Assembly (NCBI RefSeq): GCF_914271545.1 | Contig: NZ_CAJZAH010000001.1 | Coordinates: forward strand, 558,001 to 622,000 | Length of the DNA stretch: 64,000 bases | DNA from: Cupriavidus respiraculi | GTDB taxonomy: Bacteria; Pseudomonadota; Gammaproteobacteria; Burkholderiales; Burkholderiaceae | Direction: 5' to 3' | Shown here: in pieces, positions 43,774 through 52,552 of the stretch | How positions within the stretch are numbered: the first letter of the stretch is position 1 | Layout of the letters: each line of letters begins with the position of its first letter | Notes under the pieces: generated by a model | Seen by the model: the letters and a program-made list of their open reading frames with translations, nothing else | Databases searched by the model: none | What the model was told of the DNA's origin: nothing | Position numbers and translations under genes: made by a program

Positions 43774-45021
43774 ATGCGCGACAACGCACCCGCCTCTTCC
43801 CCGCCATCCTCCAACGGCGCACCGCCGCCGGACCTGCCCTTCGCCGGCCTGCGCGTGCTGGACATCAGCCAGGGCATCGCCGGCCCGTACTGCGCCCATA
43901 TCCTGTGGCAGCAGGGCGCGGAGGTGGTGAAGGTCGATCCGCCCGCGGGGGACTGGGGCCGCCATGTCGGGGTCGTACGGGGCGAGCACAGCGCGCTGTC
44001 GGTGGCCTATAACGCCGGCAAGCGCAGCATCTGCATCGACGCGACGCGGGACGACGGCCGCGCCTTGCTGCTCGAACTCGCCCTGCAGGCCGACGTGGTG
44101 GTGCAGAACTTCCGCCCCGGGGTCGCCGAACGGCTGGGCGTGGGCTTCGCCGCGCTGGCGGCACGGCTGCCCGAACTGGTCTATGTCTCGGTCAGCGGCT
44201 ACGGCCCGGACGGGCCTTGCGCCGACCTGCCGGCGTCGGACTCGGTGATGCAGGCCGACAGCGGCCTGATGCACACCAACCGCAGCGCCGACGGCACGCC
44301 GCGCCGCATCGGCATGCTGCTGGCGGATGCCGCCACCGGCCTGTATGCCGCGCAAGCCTGCGCCGCGGCGCTGTGCCGGCGCTTTCGCACCGGCCTGGGC
44401 GCGCACGTCGAGCTGAACCTGTTCGACGCGTGCTGCGCGCTGCAGGCGAACAACATCCTGGAATACGCGATGCAGGGCGACAGCGCGCCGGGACCGGTGA
44501 GCGCGCCCAACGGCGTGTTCGCCACCGCGGACGGCAGCATCAGCCTGCTCGCGCTGAACAACGCGCAGTTCGCCAGGCTGTGCCACGCACTGGAGCGCGC
44601 GGCGTGGCTCGATGATCCGCGCTATGCGGACAACGGACTGCGCATGGCGAACGCCGCGGCCCTGCACGAGGCCGTTGCTGCCGTGCTGCGAACCCGTGAG
44701 ACGGCCCACTGGCTGGCCCGCCTGCAGGCGCACGACGTGCTGCACGCGGCCGTGCGCGGGTACGAGGACGTGCTGCGCCATCCCCAGGCCGTGCATCGGG
44801 GCACGTTCCAGCCCATCGATCAGCCCGGCCTGGGCGCCCTGCCCTTCGCCGGCTTGCCGGCCGCCGGCCTACGCCGCCCGGCCGGCCCGGCGCCGCGCAT
44901 CGGCGAGCATACCGAGCGCGTGCTGCTCGATGCCGGGTTCCCGCCATCGCGGGTCTCGCAATGGCTGGCGGACGGCGCGGCGCGCCAGGCCGAGCGCTCG
45001 CCGACGGAGGCCGGCGCATGA
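43774..45021 (+). CDS. CaiB/BaiF-family (class III) CoA transferase
   Basis: A 415-residue class III CoA transferase that moves CoA between carboxylic acids. The CoA-binding start (LRVLDISQGIAGPYCAHILWQQGAEVVKVDPP), the NAGKRS turn and the catalytic Asp in DSVMQADSG are present. It lies 91 bases from the divergent LysR gene and overlaps the following oxidoreductase by four bases (ATGA). Together with the oxidoreductase and Bug protein it suggests a small catabolic pathway in which an imported acid is activated by CoA transfer. Confidence 0.9.
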   Translation: MRDNAPASSPPSSNGAPPPDLPFAGLRVLDISQGIAGPYCAHILWQQGAEVVKVDPPAGDWGRHVGVVRGEHSALSVAYNAGKRSICIDATRDDGRALLLELALQADVVVQNFRPGVAERLGVGFAALAARLPELVYVSVSGYGPDGPCADLPASDSVMQADSGLMHTNRSADGTPRRIGMLLADAATGLYAAQACAAALCRRFRTGLGAHVELNLFDACCALQANNILEYAMQGDSAPGPVSAPNGVFATADGSISLLALNNAQFARLCHALERAAWLDDPRYADNGLRMANAAALHEAVAAVLRTRETAHWLARLQAHDVLHAAVRGYEDVLRHPQAVHRGTFQPIDQPGLGALPFAGLPAAGLRRPAGPAPRIGEHTERVLLDAGFPPSRVSQWLADGAARQAERSPTEAGA

Positions 45022-46076
45022 TGCAAGCCCTGGTCTGCCACCAGTTCGGCCCTCCCGAAGACATGCGGCTCGAAGCGGTCGCTTCGCCCGCTGCGCTGGC
45101 GCCGGATGCGGTGACGCTGGCGGTGGAGTACGCCAGCGTGAGCCATGCCACCGGCCTGATGATCGCCGGCCGGTACCAGACCCGGCCGCCGCTGCCCTTC
45201 GTGCCCGGCACCGAGGCCGTGGGACGCGTGGTGGCGTGCGGCAGCGCGGTGACCCGCTTGCGGCCGGGCGACCGCGTGGTCGCCATCGCCGACTGGGGCT
45301 GCTTCGCCGAGCAGGTCTGCGTGCCGGAATACACGGTGTACCGCATTCCGGACCATCTGGATTCGCTGCGCGCGCTGCCGATTCCGCTGTCCTACGGCAC
45401 CGCCTACTGCGGACTGGTATGGCGTTGCGAGCTGAAGGCGGCGGACACGGTGCTCGTGCTGGGAGCGGGCGCCGGCGTGGGCCTGGCCGCCGTCGAGATC
45501 GCCAGCCAGCTCGGCGCCACGGTCATCGCCTGCGCCAGCACCGAAACCAAGCGCACGGAGGCGCTGGCGCGCGGCGCGCGCTACGCCGTGGCGCCCGAGG
45601 ACCTTGCCGCGGACGTCAAGCGCGTGACCGGCGGGCGCGGTGCCGACGTGGTGGTCGATCCCGTCGGCGGCGACCTGTTCGACCGCGCGCTGCGGGCCGC
45701 GGCGGCCAACGGCCGCGTGCTCAGCGTCGGCTTTGCCAGCGGGCGCATTCCCCAGGCGCCGCTGAACCTGCTGCTGGTGAAGAACCTGACGCTGCACGGC
45801 TTCTTCGTCGGCCGCTATATCGGCTGGACCCCGGCCAACGAGCGGGCGCAGCACGCGCCCGCCTTGCAGGCGGTGATGCGCACGCTGTGCGAATGGGCCA
45901 GCGAAGGAAAGATCCGACCGACGGTGTCGACGGTGTACCCGATGACCGGCTTGGCCGACGCGCTCGCCGCGCTGGAGGCACGCCAGGTGGTCGGCAAGGT
46001 GGCGATAAAAATCAAGGAGACGACTTCATGGCAAACCCACTCACCGGCGGCTTCGCCCGCCACGCCCATGGCATAG
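45018..46076 (+). CDS. Zinc-free MDR-type quinone/enoyl-CoA oxidoreductase
   Basis: A 352-residue medium-chain dehydrogenase/reductase. The catalytic domain shows FVPGTEAVGRV, and the NADPH-binding domain has VLGAGAGVGLAAVEIASQLGA. The QOR-like branch reduces quinones, enones or enoyl-CoA. GGAGG seven bases before the ATG at 45018 supports the start; the frame is open farther left. The gene shares ATGA with the CoA transferase. Its last 16 codons run into the Bug gene (49-bp overlap), leaving a C-terminal tail beyond the usual VGKVAIKI end of the family. Confidence 0.86.
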   Translation: MMQALVCHQFGPPEDMRLEAVASPAALAPDAVTLAVEYASVSHATGLMIAGRYQTRPPLPFVPGTEAVGRVVACGSAVTRLRPGDRVVAIADWGCFAEQVCVPEYTVYRIPDHLDSLRALPIPLSYGTAYCGLVWRCELKAADTVLVLGAGAGVGLAAVEIASQLGATVIACASTETKRTEALARGARYAVAPEDLAADVKRVTGGRGADVVVDPVGGDLFDRALRAAAANGRVLSVGFASGRIPQAPLNLLLVKNLTLHGFFVGRYIGWTPANERAQHAPALQAVMRTLCEWASEGKIRPTVSTVYPMTGLADALAALEARQVVGKVAIKIKETTSWQTHSPAASPATPMA

Positions 46077-47059
46077 CCGGGCGCCGGCTGCTGGCCGGTG
46101 CATTGATGGCGGCATCGGCGCTCGCCGCGACGCTCACCGGCACGCCGGCACGGGCGGAGGACTTTCCGCAGCGCCCGGTGCGCCTCGTGCTGCCCTACCC
46201 CGCCGGCGGCCCCACCGACCTGCTCGCGCGCGTGGTTGCCGCCAAGATGGGCGACACGCTGGGCCAGACGGTGGTGATCGACAACAAGCCCGGCGCCAGC
46301 GGCATGATTGGCGCCGAGCTGGTGGCCAAGGCCCCGCCCGATGGCTACACGATGCTCGCCAACGCCTCGCTGCACGTCATCAATCCCAGCATCTATCCGA
46401 AGATGCGCTACGACGCCTTCCAGGACTTCGTACCGGTGACCCAGCTGGCCGACGTGCCGCTGGTGCTGGTGGTCAACAACGACTCCCCGGTAAAGACCGT
46501 GCAGGACCTGGTCGCGCTCGCGAAGGCCAAGGGGCGCGCGCTCAATTTCGGGTCCGCCGGCAACGCCTCGGCGCAGCAGCTTGCCGCGGAGTCTTTCAAG
46601 TTCGCCGCCAAGGTGGACATGCAGCACGTGCCCTACAAGGGCAGCTCCCCGGCGCTGACCGATCTGATGGGCGGACAGATCCAGCTGATGTTCGACTCGA
46701 TGCCGTCGGCGATGCCGTTCATCAAGGCCGGCAAGCTGCGGGCCGTGGCGGTCACGACCGCCAAACGCTCGCAGGCGCTGCCCGATGTGCCCACGGTGGC
46801 CGAGTCGGGCTTCCCCGGCTTCAATATCAGCACGTGGTACGGGCTGTGGGTGCCGCGCGGCACGCCGGCGCCCATCGTGGAAAAACTGGCCACGCATGCC
46901 GCCGTGGCGTTGAAGCGGCCCGACGTGCAGCGCCAGTACGCCGACATGGGCGCGGAGCCGGTGGGCTCGTCGCCCGCGGAGTTCGCGCGCTATACGGTTG
47001 CGGAAGGCAGCAAGTGGGCGGAAATCGTCCGGCGGTCCGGCGCCAAGGCGGATCAATAG
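46028..47059 (+). CDS. Bug/TctC-family periplasmic substrate-binding protein
   Basis: A 343-residue Bug protein. AAGGAGACGACTTC precedes the ATG at 46028, within the end of the oxidoreductase gene. A signal peptide ends near PARAEDFPQ, then RPVRLVLPYPAGGPTD, GASGMIGA and HVPYKGS. It closes the CoA-transferase operon and probably binds the acid that the transferase activates. The next 160 bases hold no recognisable gene. Confidence 0.9.
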   Translation: MANPLTGGFARHAHGIAGRRLLAGALMAASALAATLTGTPARAEDFPQRPVRLVLPYPAGGPTDLLARVVAAKMGDTLGQTVVIDNKPGASGMIGAELVAKAPPDGYTMLANASLHVINPSIYPKMRYDAFQDFVPVTQLADVPLVLVVNNDSPVKTVQDLVALAKAKGRALNFGSAGNASAQQLAAESFKFAAKVDMQHVPYKGSSPALTDLMGGQIQLMFDSMPSAMPFIKAGKLRAVAVTTAKRSQALPDVPTVAESGFPGFNISTWYGLWVPRGTPAPIVEKLATHAAVALKRPDVQRQYADMGAEPVGSSPAEFARYTVAEGSKWAEIVRRSGAKADQ

Positions 47060-47219
47060 GCGGCGGGTGGCGCGATTCGCCGTGGAGAAGTCGGGGCGCC
47101 GCCGGTGGCACGGTGCTTGCGGAACGGGAGAGCCATCGGCTGCCGGCATGGCCGCCGGTACCCTTCCCGAGGGTTGCCCTCAGGCATTGTTTCAACGCTG
47201 TGCAACATGGAGATCCACC

Positions 47220-47402
47220 ATGAAGACCGCCCCGCCCACCAACCGCACCGAGCAGGACGCCAAGGCCGAAGCCAATTCCGGCAAGCCCGCCACCACGCAG
47301 GGAAGCAAGCCCGGCAGCGGCCAGCACGCCGCGAATCACACCAAGGCCGGCAACAACGAAGGCGCCGGCGGCGGCGCGAAGCAGCGCCACGGCGCCCGCT
47401 AG
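47220..47402 (+). CDS. Small hydrophilic low-complexity protein (60 aa)
   Basis: A 60-residue protein starting at an ATG with GGAG seven bases before it. Composition is rich in Ala, Gly, Lys, Asn and Thr, with no hydrophobic core; much of it is probably disordered (KPATTQGSKPGSGQHAANHT). No family is recognised. Good ribosome binding site, independent stop and a strong hairpin 17 bases downstream argue that it is real. Such small proteins often act in stress or as intrinsically disordered partners, but no role is claimed. Confidence 0.6.
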   Translation: MKTAPPTNRTEQDAKAEANSGKPATTQGSKPGSGQHAANHTKAGNNEGAGGGAKQRHGAR

Positions 47403-47419
47403 GCGGCCGACCGCGAAAT

Positions 47420-47462
47420 GCGGCCCCATGGCCCGCGAAGCCTTCGCGGGTCATGGGGCCGC
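47420..47462. terminator. Long hairpin between convergent small genes
   Basis: The left arm (GCGGCCCCATGGCCCGCG and three more bases, 47420-47440) pairs with 47442-47462 with a single mismatch, giving a stem of about 20 bp with almost no loop. It sits 17 bases after the stop at 47402 and 17 bases before the end of the convergent 55-aa gene, so it is a likely bidirectional terminator. It lacks a U-tract. Confidence 0.65.
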
Positions 47463-47479
47463 TCGTCGGGCTGGCGCGG

Positions 47480-47647
47480 TCAGTACTGTTCGCGCCCTCC
47501 ATCGCGGTCGAGCACGTTGCGGATGACATTGCGGCCGCGCGGCGGCACCGCGTAATACGCCAGCAGGATCGAGGCGGTCAGGGCGAGGCCAGCGACCGCG
47601 AAGGCGATCAACGTGGTGGCGGCAATGCTGTGATTGTCGTCGGACAT
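47480..47647 (-). CDS. Small single-span membrane protein (55 aa)
   Basis: A 55-residue protein starting at the ATG at 47647 after GGAGAGCACCC. Residues about 9-32 form one hydrophobic helix (ATTLIAFAVAGLALTASILLAYYAV), with an Arg-rich cytoplasmic tail (PRGRNVIRNVLDRDGGREQY). No family is recognised. It is convergent with the 60-aa gene and shares its hairpin terminator. Between it and the exporter gene (47648-47908) I see no gene. Confidence 0.6.
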   Translation of the reverse strand: MSDDNHSIAATTLIAFAVAGLALTASILLAYYAVPPRGRNVIRNVLDRDGGREQY

Positions 47648-47908
47648 GGGTGCTCTCCGGTGGCGATGAAGGGGAAGCGATCGCCGCCGCGACGGGGACG
47701 ATCGGATACCTGCTTTGCATCGCGACGCAAGGCCCGTGCCGGCTCGAACCGGCCGGCGGGCGGCGCCGGCCTGTGCCGCAACGGCCGGGCCAGTCCCGCG
47801 GAGCCGGCCGTGAGAGCAGGCTTGCCCCGGACCAGCGGCGAGCAAATATTGCACGCACGATGCCCGCGGCGAACGTCCGCCGTACAAGCACGCCACGCGC
47901 GCCGCCCG

Positions 47909-48223
47909 CTACGACGACAGCTTGAGTCCCACGATGCCGGCCAGCACCAGGCCCGCGCTGGCAAGCCGCCACACGCTGGCTGACTCGCCGAAAATCAGGA
48001 TGCCGACCGCGAATGCGCCGACCGCGCCGATCCCGGTCCATACCGCGTAGGCGGTGCCCAGCGGCAGCGAGCGCATGGCAAGCGACAGCAGCCAGAAGCT
48101 CAGGATCATCGTGACGATGGTGAAGACGGACGGCCAGAGCCGGGAGAACCCCTCGGTGTACTTCAGGCCCGTGGCCCAGGCGATTTCGGTAAAGCCGGCA
48201 AGGACGACGTAGATCCACGGCAT
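47909..48223 (-). CDS. sugE: SMR-family guanidinium exporter (Gdx/SugE)
   Basis: A 104-residue small multidrug resistance protein with four membrane helices and the essential E13 ([10 protein letters not shown]). The segment [20 protein letters not shown] and the W/GLKYT motif place it in the Gdx/SugE branch that exports guanidinium rather than the EmrE drug branch. Gdx forms dual-topology dimers in the inner membrane. No guanidine riboswitch was recognised in the leader. It lies downstream of an alpha/beta-hydrolase operon on the same strand. Confidence 0.9.
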   Translation of the reverse strand: MPWIYVVLAGFTEIAWATGLKYTEGFSRLWPSVFTIVTMILSFWLLSLAMRSLPLGTAYAVWTGIGAVGAFAVGILIFGESASVWRLASAGLVLAGIVGLKLSS

Positions 48224-48329
48224 GCGGTGCTCCAGGAAAGGCTCGTGCTAAGCCTGCGCTGACATCCGGCAGTCCTCGCGCGGCCGCCGGGCCTGCCGCC
48301 GGCTTGGACCGGCCGGGGCCTCGCGGATT

Positions 48330-49208
48330 CTAGCGGCTGGGCGCGCCGGCGAACCAGCGCTCCAGCAGTGCGTTGACCTCCGCCGCGCGCTCGAACTGCA
48401 CCCAGTGCCCGGCCCCGGGCAAGACGCACCAGTCCCGCTGTTCCTCGTTGCCGGCGAGCTGCTGCGCGATTGCCACCGGTACCGCCGTCACGTCGTGCTC
48501 GCCCCACAGCAGCAAGGTCGGGCCGCCATACGCGGCCAGCGCCTCGCCGAGCAGCGCCTGGCGCGAGATGGCCTTGCTGCGGAACCGCGTCGCCTTGCAT
48601 GCGCGTTCATGGATGGCCATGGCCAGCTCGTCGACGGCGCCCGCATCGTGCAGCATGTGCGCCTGCAGGTTGTGGCGAAGCGCATCGCGCATGGCCGCCG
48701 CATCGTCGGTGCGCCAGTCGCGCAGCGCCAGCCCCGGACGCCGCGTGCCCCCGTGTCCGGCGGGTCCGAGCAGCGCCACGCGCCCGACATGCGCGCGCCG
48801 TGCGGCGAGGCAGGCGGCGACCAGTCCGCCAAACGAAAAGCCGGCCAGCGACACCGGCCTGTCGCGGCCGACGAGCTGGTCCAGCGTGCCGATGGACGCC
48901 TCCACCAGCCGGTCGAGCCGGTCGGGCGCATGCACCGGTCCGGGCAAGGCATCCGATTCGCCGAAGCCTGGCAGATCCGGCACCAGCAGCGTGTAGGAGG
49001 CCGCCAGCGCGTCGATGCTGCGCGCCCAGTGCATCCAGTTGCCATGACCACCGTGCAGCAGCACCAGCGGCGGGCCATCGCCGAACTCGCGCCACACCAC
49101 GGTGGTGGCACCATGTGCGAGGCGATGGCGGATCGCCATGCCGTCCAGGCGCGCGAGTTCCGCATCGGCCCGGCGCATGGCGCCACGCGCGGATTCGCCG
49201 CGGCTCAT
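48330..49208 (-). CDS. Alpha/beta-fold hydrolase
   Basis: A 292-residue hydrolase. The oxyanion region is LLHGGHGNWMHW, the nucleophile Ser lies in GFSFGG near residue 124, the acid Asp is probably in GEHDVTAVP, and the His is in GAGHWVQFE. The fold covers esterases, lactonases and carbon-carbon hydrolases. It overlaps the acyl-CoA ligase upstream by ATGA and ends the operon of acyl-CoA dehydrogenase, ligase and hydrolase; a ring-cleavage or ester-hydrolysis role in acid degradation is possible. Confidence 0.87.
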   Translation of the reverse strand: MSRGESARGAMRRADAELARLDGMAIRHRLAHGATTVVWREFGDGPPLVLLHGGHGNWMHWARSIDALAASYTLLVPDLPGFGESDALPGPVHAPDRLDRLVEASIGTLDQLVGRDRPVSLAGFSFGGLVAACLAARRAHVGRVALLGPAGHGGTRRPGLALRDWRTDDAAAMRDALRHNLQAHMLHDAGAVDELAMAIHERACKATRFRSKAISRQALLGEALAAYGGPTLLLWGEHDVTAVPVAIAQQLAGNEEQRDWCVLPGAGHWVQFERAAEVNALLERWFAGAPSR

Positions 49209-51292
49209 GCGCGCAGCACCAGCGCGTCGACGGCCAGCACACCGTCCCCTTCGGGCAGGACCATCAGCGGGTTGACCTCCGCCTCGGCAATGCGCAGGTC
49301 CGGGCGGACCGCAAGCCGGGACAGCGCGGACACCGCCTGCGCCAGCGCCTCCAGGTCGCCGCGCTGCCGGCCGCGCAGGCCGGCCACGGTGCGCAGCGCC
49401 TTGACCTCGGCGATCATCTCGCGCGCGGTCTCCACCGTGACCGGGGCAAGGCGGATGCTGCGGTCCCGCGCGACCTCGGCCCAGATGCCGCCGGCGGCGA
49501 GCATGACGATGGGGCCGGCTTCCGCGTCGACGCGATAGCCCAGCAGCACCTCGGCCAGCCCCCGGGTCATCGGTTGCACCAGCACCTCGTCGCAGTGCGT
49601 ATCCGGTGCGCGCTCGGCCAGGTTGCGGCGCAGCGCGGCCAGCGCGGCATCGAGCCCCGCCTGGTCCTGGATGCCCAGTACCACGCCGCCCACTTCCGTC
49701 TTGTGCGGGATGGCGGCGGAGCAGACCTTGGCGACCACCGGAAAGTCGAATGGCGGCGCGGCGGCCGGGCCCGACAGCGGCATCGTGACCGCCGGCGCGT
49801 GGGGAACCTGGAGCTCGTCCAGTATCGCGTACGCCTGCGCTTCGCTCAGTGTCCGTGCGCTTGCCGCGGACGCAACCTGCGCGGCCGCCGGCGTGCCCGG
49901 GCGACGGCGCGCGAGCAGCGCGGCGACGGCGTCCGCGCAGGCCTCGGGCGAGCGGAAACATGGGACGTCGGCGGCCGTGAGCGCCGCCAGCGCCTGCGGC
50001 GCGTCGGGCACCAGCATCGCCGCCAGCGGCGTGGCGTGGTGCGCGCTGTCGATGATGGGCTTGACGGCCAGCTGCGGCTGGAAGCGCGCCGACGATCCCA
50101 CCACCGCCAGCACGACATCGAACTCGGGCGCATCGAGCATGATGTCCAGCGCGCCCTTCATCACGTTGTAGTTGGTGCCGGCAAGCGTGAGGTCCACCAC
50201 CCGGCCCGCCGAGACCGCGATGCCCGCGGCGGCGAAGCGCGCCAGCGTAGCGGGCGACGCCGCTTCCACCACCACGTCGCGCACGCCGAGCTGGTCCACC
50301 ACCATCGCGGCCCCGCCGCCGGTCGTGGTGACCACGCCGACGCGGCGCAACGGCGCGCCCTCCCCATGCAAGGGAATGCGCCGCGCCAGCGGAAATGCCT
50401 CCAGCAGCGCCTCCAGCACGCCGACGCGCGCGATGCCCAGGTCTTTCAGAAAGGCGTCTGCGATATCGTCTTCGCCGGCCAGCGCGCCGGTATGCGTGGC
50501 CGCCATCTCCGCCGCCGCGGCGCTGCGGCCCAGCTTGTAGGCGATCACCGGCTTGCCGCGCCGCGCCGCCTCCCGCGCGAACGCGCGGAGCGCCTCGCCG
50601 TGGCGCAGGCTTTCGAGGAACAGCAGGTAGCCCTCCACCCCGGGATCGTCCAGCGTGGCCGCGCACACTTCGCCCAGGCACAGGTCCGATTCGCTGCCCA
50701 CCGACACCAGCCCGGCGAAGCCCACGCCGCGTGCCTTGCCCCGCGAGACCAGCGCGCCGATCATGCTGCCGCTGTGCGAGGCGACGAACACGCGCCCGCG
50801 CGGCAGCTCAGGCTCGGCGAAGGCCGCGTTGGCGGTCAGCACCAGCCCCGCGCGCGGATTCACCACGCCCAGGCTGCTGGGGCCGAGCACACGCGTCGCG
50901 CTGCCCTCGCACGCCGTGCGCAGCGCCGCCTCGCGCGCCACCCCTTCGGCGCCCGCTTCCGAAAAGCCGCTGGCGAGGATGGTGACCACCTTCACGCCGA
51001 GGCGGGCGCTCTCGCGCACCGCGTCGAGCACGGTGTCGGTCGGCGTCAGCACGAAGACGTGCTCGGGCACTTCGGGCAGCGCGGCCAGGCTGGCATAGGC
51101 ACGCTCGCCCTGCACCGTGCCGCGGTTGGGATTGATCGGATAGACCCGTCCCGCGAAGCCGGCCGCGCGCAGGAACTGCTGAGGACGCCCGGCGGTCTTG
51201 GCCGGATCGTCGGAGGCGCCAACCAGCGCCACGCTGCGCGGTGCCAGCAGGGCCTGCGCCAACGTGCCCTCGGTTTCGGTGCGAGACGTCAT
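49205..51292 (-). CDS. NDP-forming acyl-CoA ligase (acetate-CoA ligase family), second copy
   Basis: A 695-residue ligase with the same order as the protein at 21868: a CoA-binding domain (RSVALVGASDDPAKTAG), the phospho-His segment (THTGALAGEDDI), and a C-terminal ATP-grasp domain (DFPVVAKVCSAAIPHKTEVGGVV). It would convert an acid to its CoA ester. Its ATG at 51292 overlaps the stop of the acyl-CoA dehydrogenase, and its own stop overlaps the hydrolase start, forming two ATGA junctions. Coupling to acyl-CoA dehydrogenase suggests that the product is then oxidised. Confidence 0.88.
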   Translation of the reverse strand: MTSRTETEGTLAQALLAPRSVALVGASDDPAKTAGRPQQFLRAAGFAGRVYPINPNRGTVQGERAYASLAALPEVPEHVFVLTPTDTVLDAVRESARLGVKVVTILASGFSEAGAEGVAREAALRTACEGSATRVLGPSSLGVVNPRAGLVLTANAAFAEPELPRGRVFVASHSGSMIGALVSRGKARGVGFAGLVSVGSESDLCLGEVCAATLDDPGVEGYLLFLESLRHGEALRAFAREAARRGKPVIAYKLGRSAAAAEMAATHTGALAGEDDIADAFLKDLGIARVGVLEALLEAFPLARRIPLHGEGAPLRRVGVVTTTGGGAAMVVDQLGVRDVVVEAASPATLARFAAAGIAVSAGRVVDLTLAGTNYNVMKGALDIMLDAPEFDVVLAVVGSSARFQPQLAVKPIIDSAHHATPLAAMLVPDAPQALAALTAADVPCFRSPEACADAVAALLARRRPGTPAAAQVASAASARTLSEAQAYAILDELQVPHAPAVTMPLSGPAAAPPFDFPVVAKVCSAAIPHKTEVGGVVLGIQDQAGLDAALAALRRNLAERAPDTHCDEVLVQPMTRGLAEVLLGYRVDAEAGPIVMLAAGGIWAEVARDRSIRLAPVTVETAREMIAEVKALRTVAGLRGRQRGDLEALAQAVSALSRLAVRPDLRIAEAEVNPLMVLPEGDGVLAVDALVLRA

Positions 51293-52455
51293 GCCGGGGC
51301 TCCGGCCTTGGGCGCGCGCTGGGGGAAGGTGCGCTCGAACACCCCCTCGGCAATGCGGTTCTTGAGCATTTCGATGGAGCCGCCGGCGATCATCCATCCC
51401 CGGATGCGGCGCAGGCAGTATTCGACGATCGATTCCTGGCTATAGCCCATGCCGCCCATCACCTGCAGCGCTTCGTTGGCGACTTCCCAGCCCGCCTGGT
51501 TGCAGGCCAGCTTGGCCATCGCGGTGCTGTGGGCCGAGGGCAGGCCGTGCTCGCCCTCCATCGCGGCGCGGTACAGCAGCAGTTGCGCCGACTCGAGCTT
51601 GAGCGCCATCTCGGCGAACTTCCACTGCACGCCCTGGAATTCGCACAGGTCGCGCCCGAACTGCTTGCGGATCTTCGCGTGCTCGCGCGCCACGTTGAAG
51701 CAGTGCCGCCCGAGTGCCAGCGAGCGCGAGGAATTGCCCAGGCGCTCCACGTTGAAGCCCGAGATCTGGCGCTTGAAGCCGCCTTCGCCGAGCAGCAGGT
51801 TGCGCGCCGGAATGCGGCAGTCCTCGAAGTACAGCTGGCACCATTCCTCGCCGCTCATGAACTTCGACGGCTCGCCGACGTGAAAGCCCGGCGCGCCGCG
51901 CTCAACCAGCACCGAGCCGATGCCGCCCACGCCCGGGCCGAAGCGCACGTAGACGAGGAACAGCTCGGCCTCGGGACTATGCGTGGAGAAGATCTTGCTG
52001 CCGTTGATGACATAGTCGTCGCCGTCGCGCCGGGCCGAGGTCTTCAGCTCCGTGACGGCGGAGCCGGCGTCCGGCTCCGTCATGCCGAGCGCGATCAGCT
52101 TCCGGCCGGCGAGCAGGTCCGGCAGGAAGCGGGCCTTCTGCTCCGCCGACGCATACTCGACGAAGGTGCGGATCGGCCCGAAATTGCCGGCCTGCACGAT
52201 ATCCGCGCTCTTGGGGCAGACCAGCGCGACCTCCTGGATGGCGATGACCGCGTGCATCAGCGTGCCGCCCTGCCCGCCGTCCTCTTCCGCGAAGGCGATG
52301 CCCAGCAGGCCCTGTTCGGCCAGCATGCGGGCCGCGTCCCAAGGGTACTGCGCGGAATGCGCCCGCTCCAGCGCACCGGCGGCGAGGCGGTCCTGCGCAA
52401 ACCGGCGTACCGATTCGGCGAAGGCCTGGTGTTCTTCGCTGAGTTCAAAATTCAT
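51289..52455 (-). CDS. Acyl-CoA dehydrogenase
   Basis: A 388-residue FAD-dependent acyl-CoA dehydrogenase. FAD-binding and family segments are present (MTEPDAGSAVTELKTSA, QVMGGMGYSQES, and GGSIEMLKN at the C-terminus). The C-terminal position where MCAD carries its base shows Gly, whereas NVERL aligns with the catalytic Glu region of isovaleryl-CoA dehydrogenase, so the base is probably internal. The start has GAGGGCGACA before the ATG. It is the first gene of the ligase-hydrolase operon and is preceded by a LysR gene on the same strand. Confidence 0.88.
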   Translation of the reverse strand: MNFELSEEHQAFAESVRRFAQDRLAAGALERAHSAQYPWDAARMLAEQGLLGIAFAEEDGGQGGTLMHAVIAIQEVALVCPKSADIVQAGNFGPIRTFVEYASAEQKARFLPDLLAGRKLIALGMTEPDAGSAVTELKTSARRDGDDYVINGSKIFSTHSPEAELFLVYVRFGPGVGGIGSVLVERGAPGFHVGEPSKFMSGEEWCQLYFEDCRIPARNLLLGEGGFKRQISGFNVERLGNSSRSLALGRHCFNVAREHAKIRKQFGRDLCEFQGVQWKFAEMALKLESAQLLLYRAAMEGEHGLPSAHSTAMAKLACNQAGWEVANEALQVMGGMGYSQESIVEYCLRRIRGWMIAGGSIEMLKNRIAEGVFERTFPQRAPKAGAPA

Positions 52456-52552
52456 TGTCGCCCTCTCTGATTCCGACCATTGACGGGGGTCAGGATCGGG
52501 CAAAAGCAGCATGGTGTGAACTTCGGGTTTGGCGCGCAGGCAGAACCATAGC

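Noticed and set aside
47650-47925. 91-codon plus-strand frame between the small membrane gene and the exporter
   Set aside because: No ribosome binding site or recognisable protein features; the frame partly overlaps the exporter gene in antisense.
48224-48329. Guanidine riboswitch upstream of the Gdx/SugE gene
   Set aside because: I found neither paired ACGR-loop hairpins nor the conserved guanidine-I core in the leader; only a weak two-base stem around ACGA.
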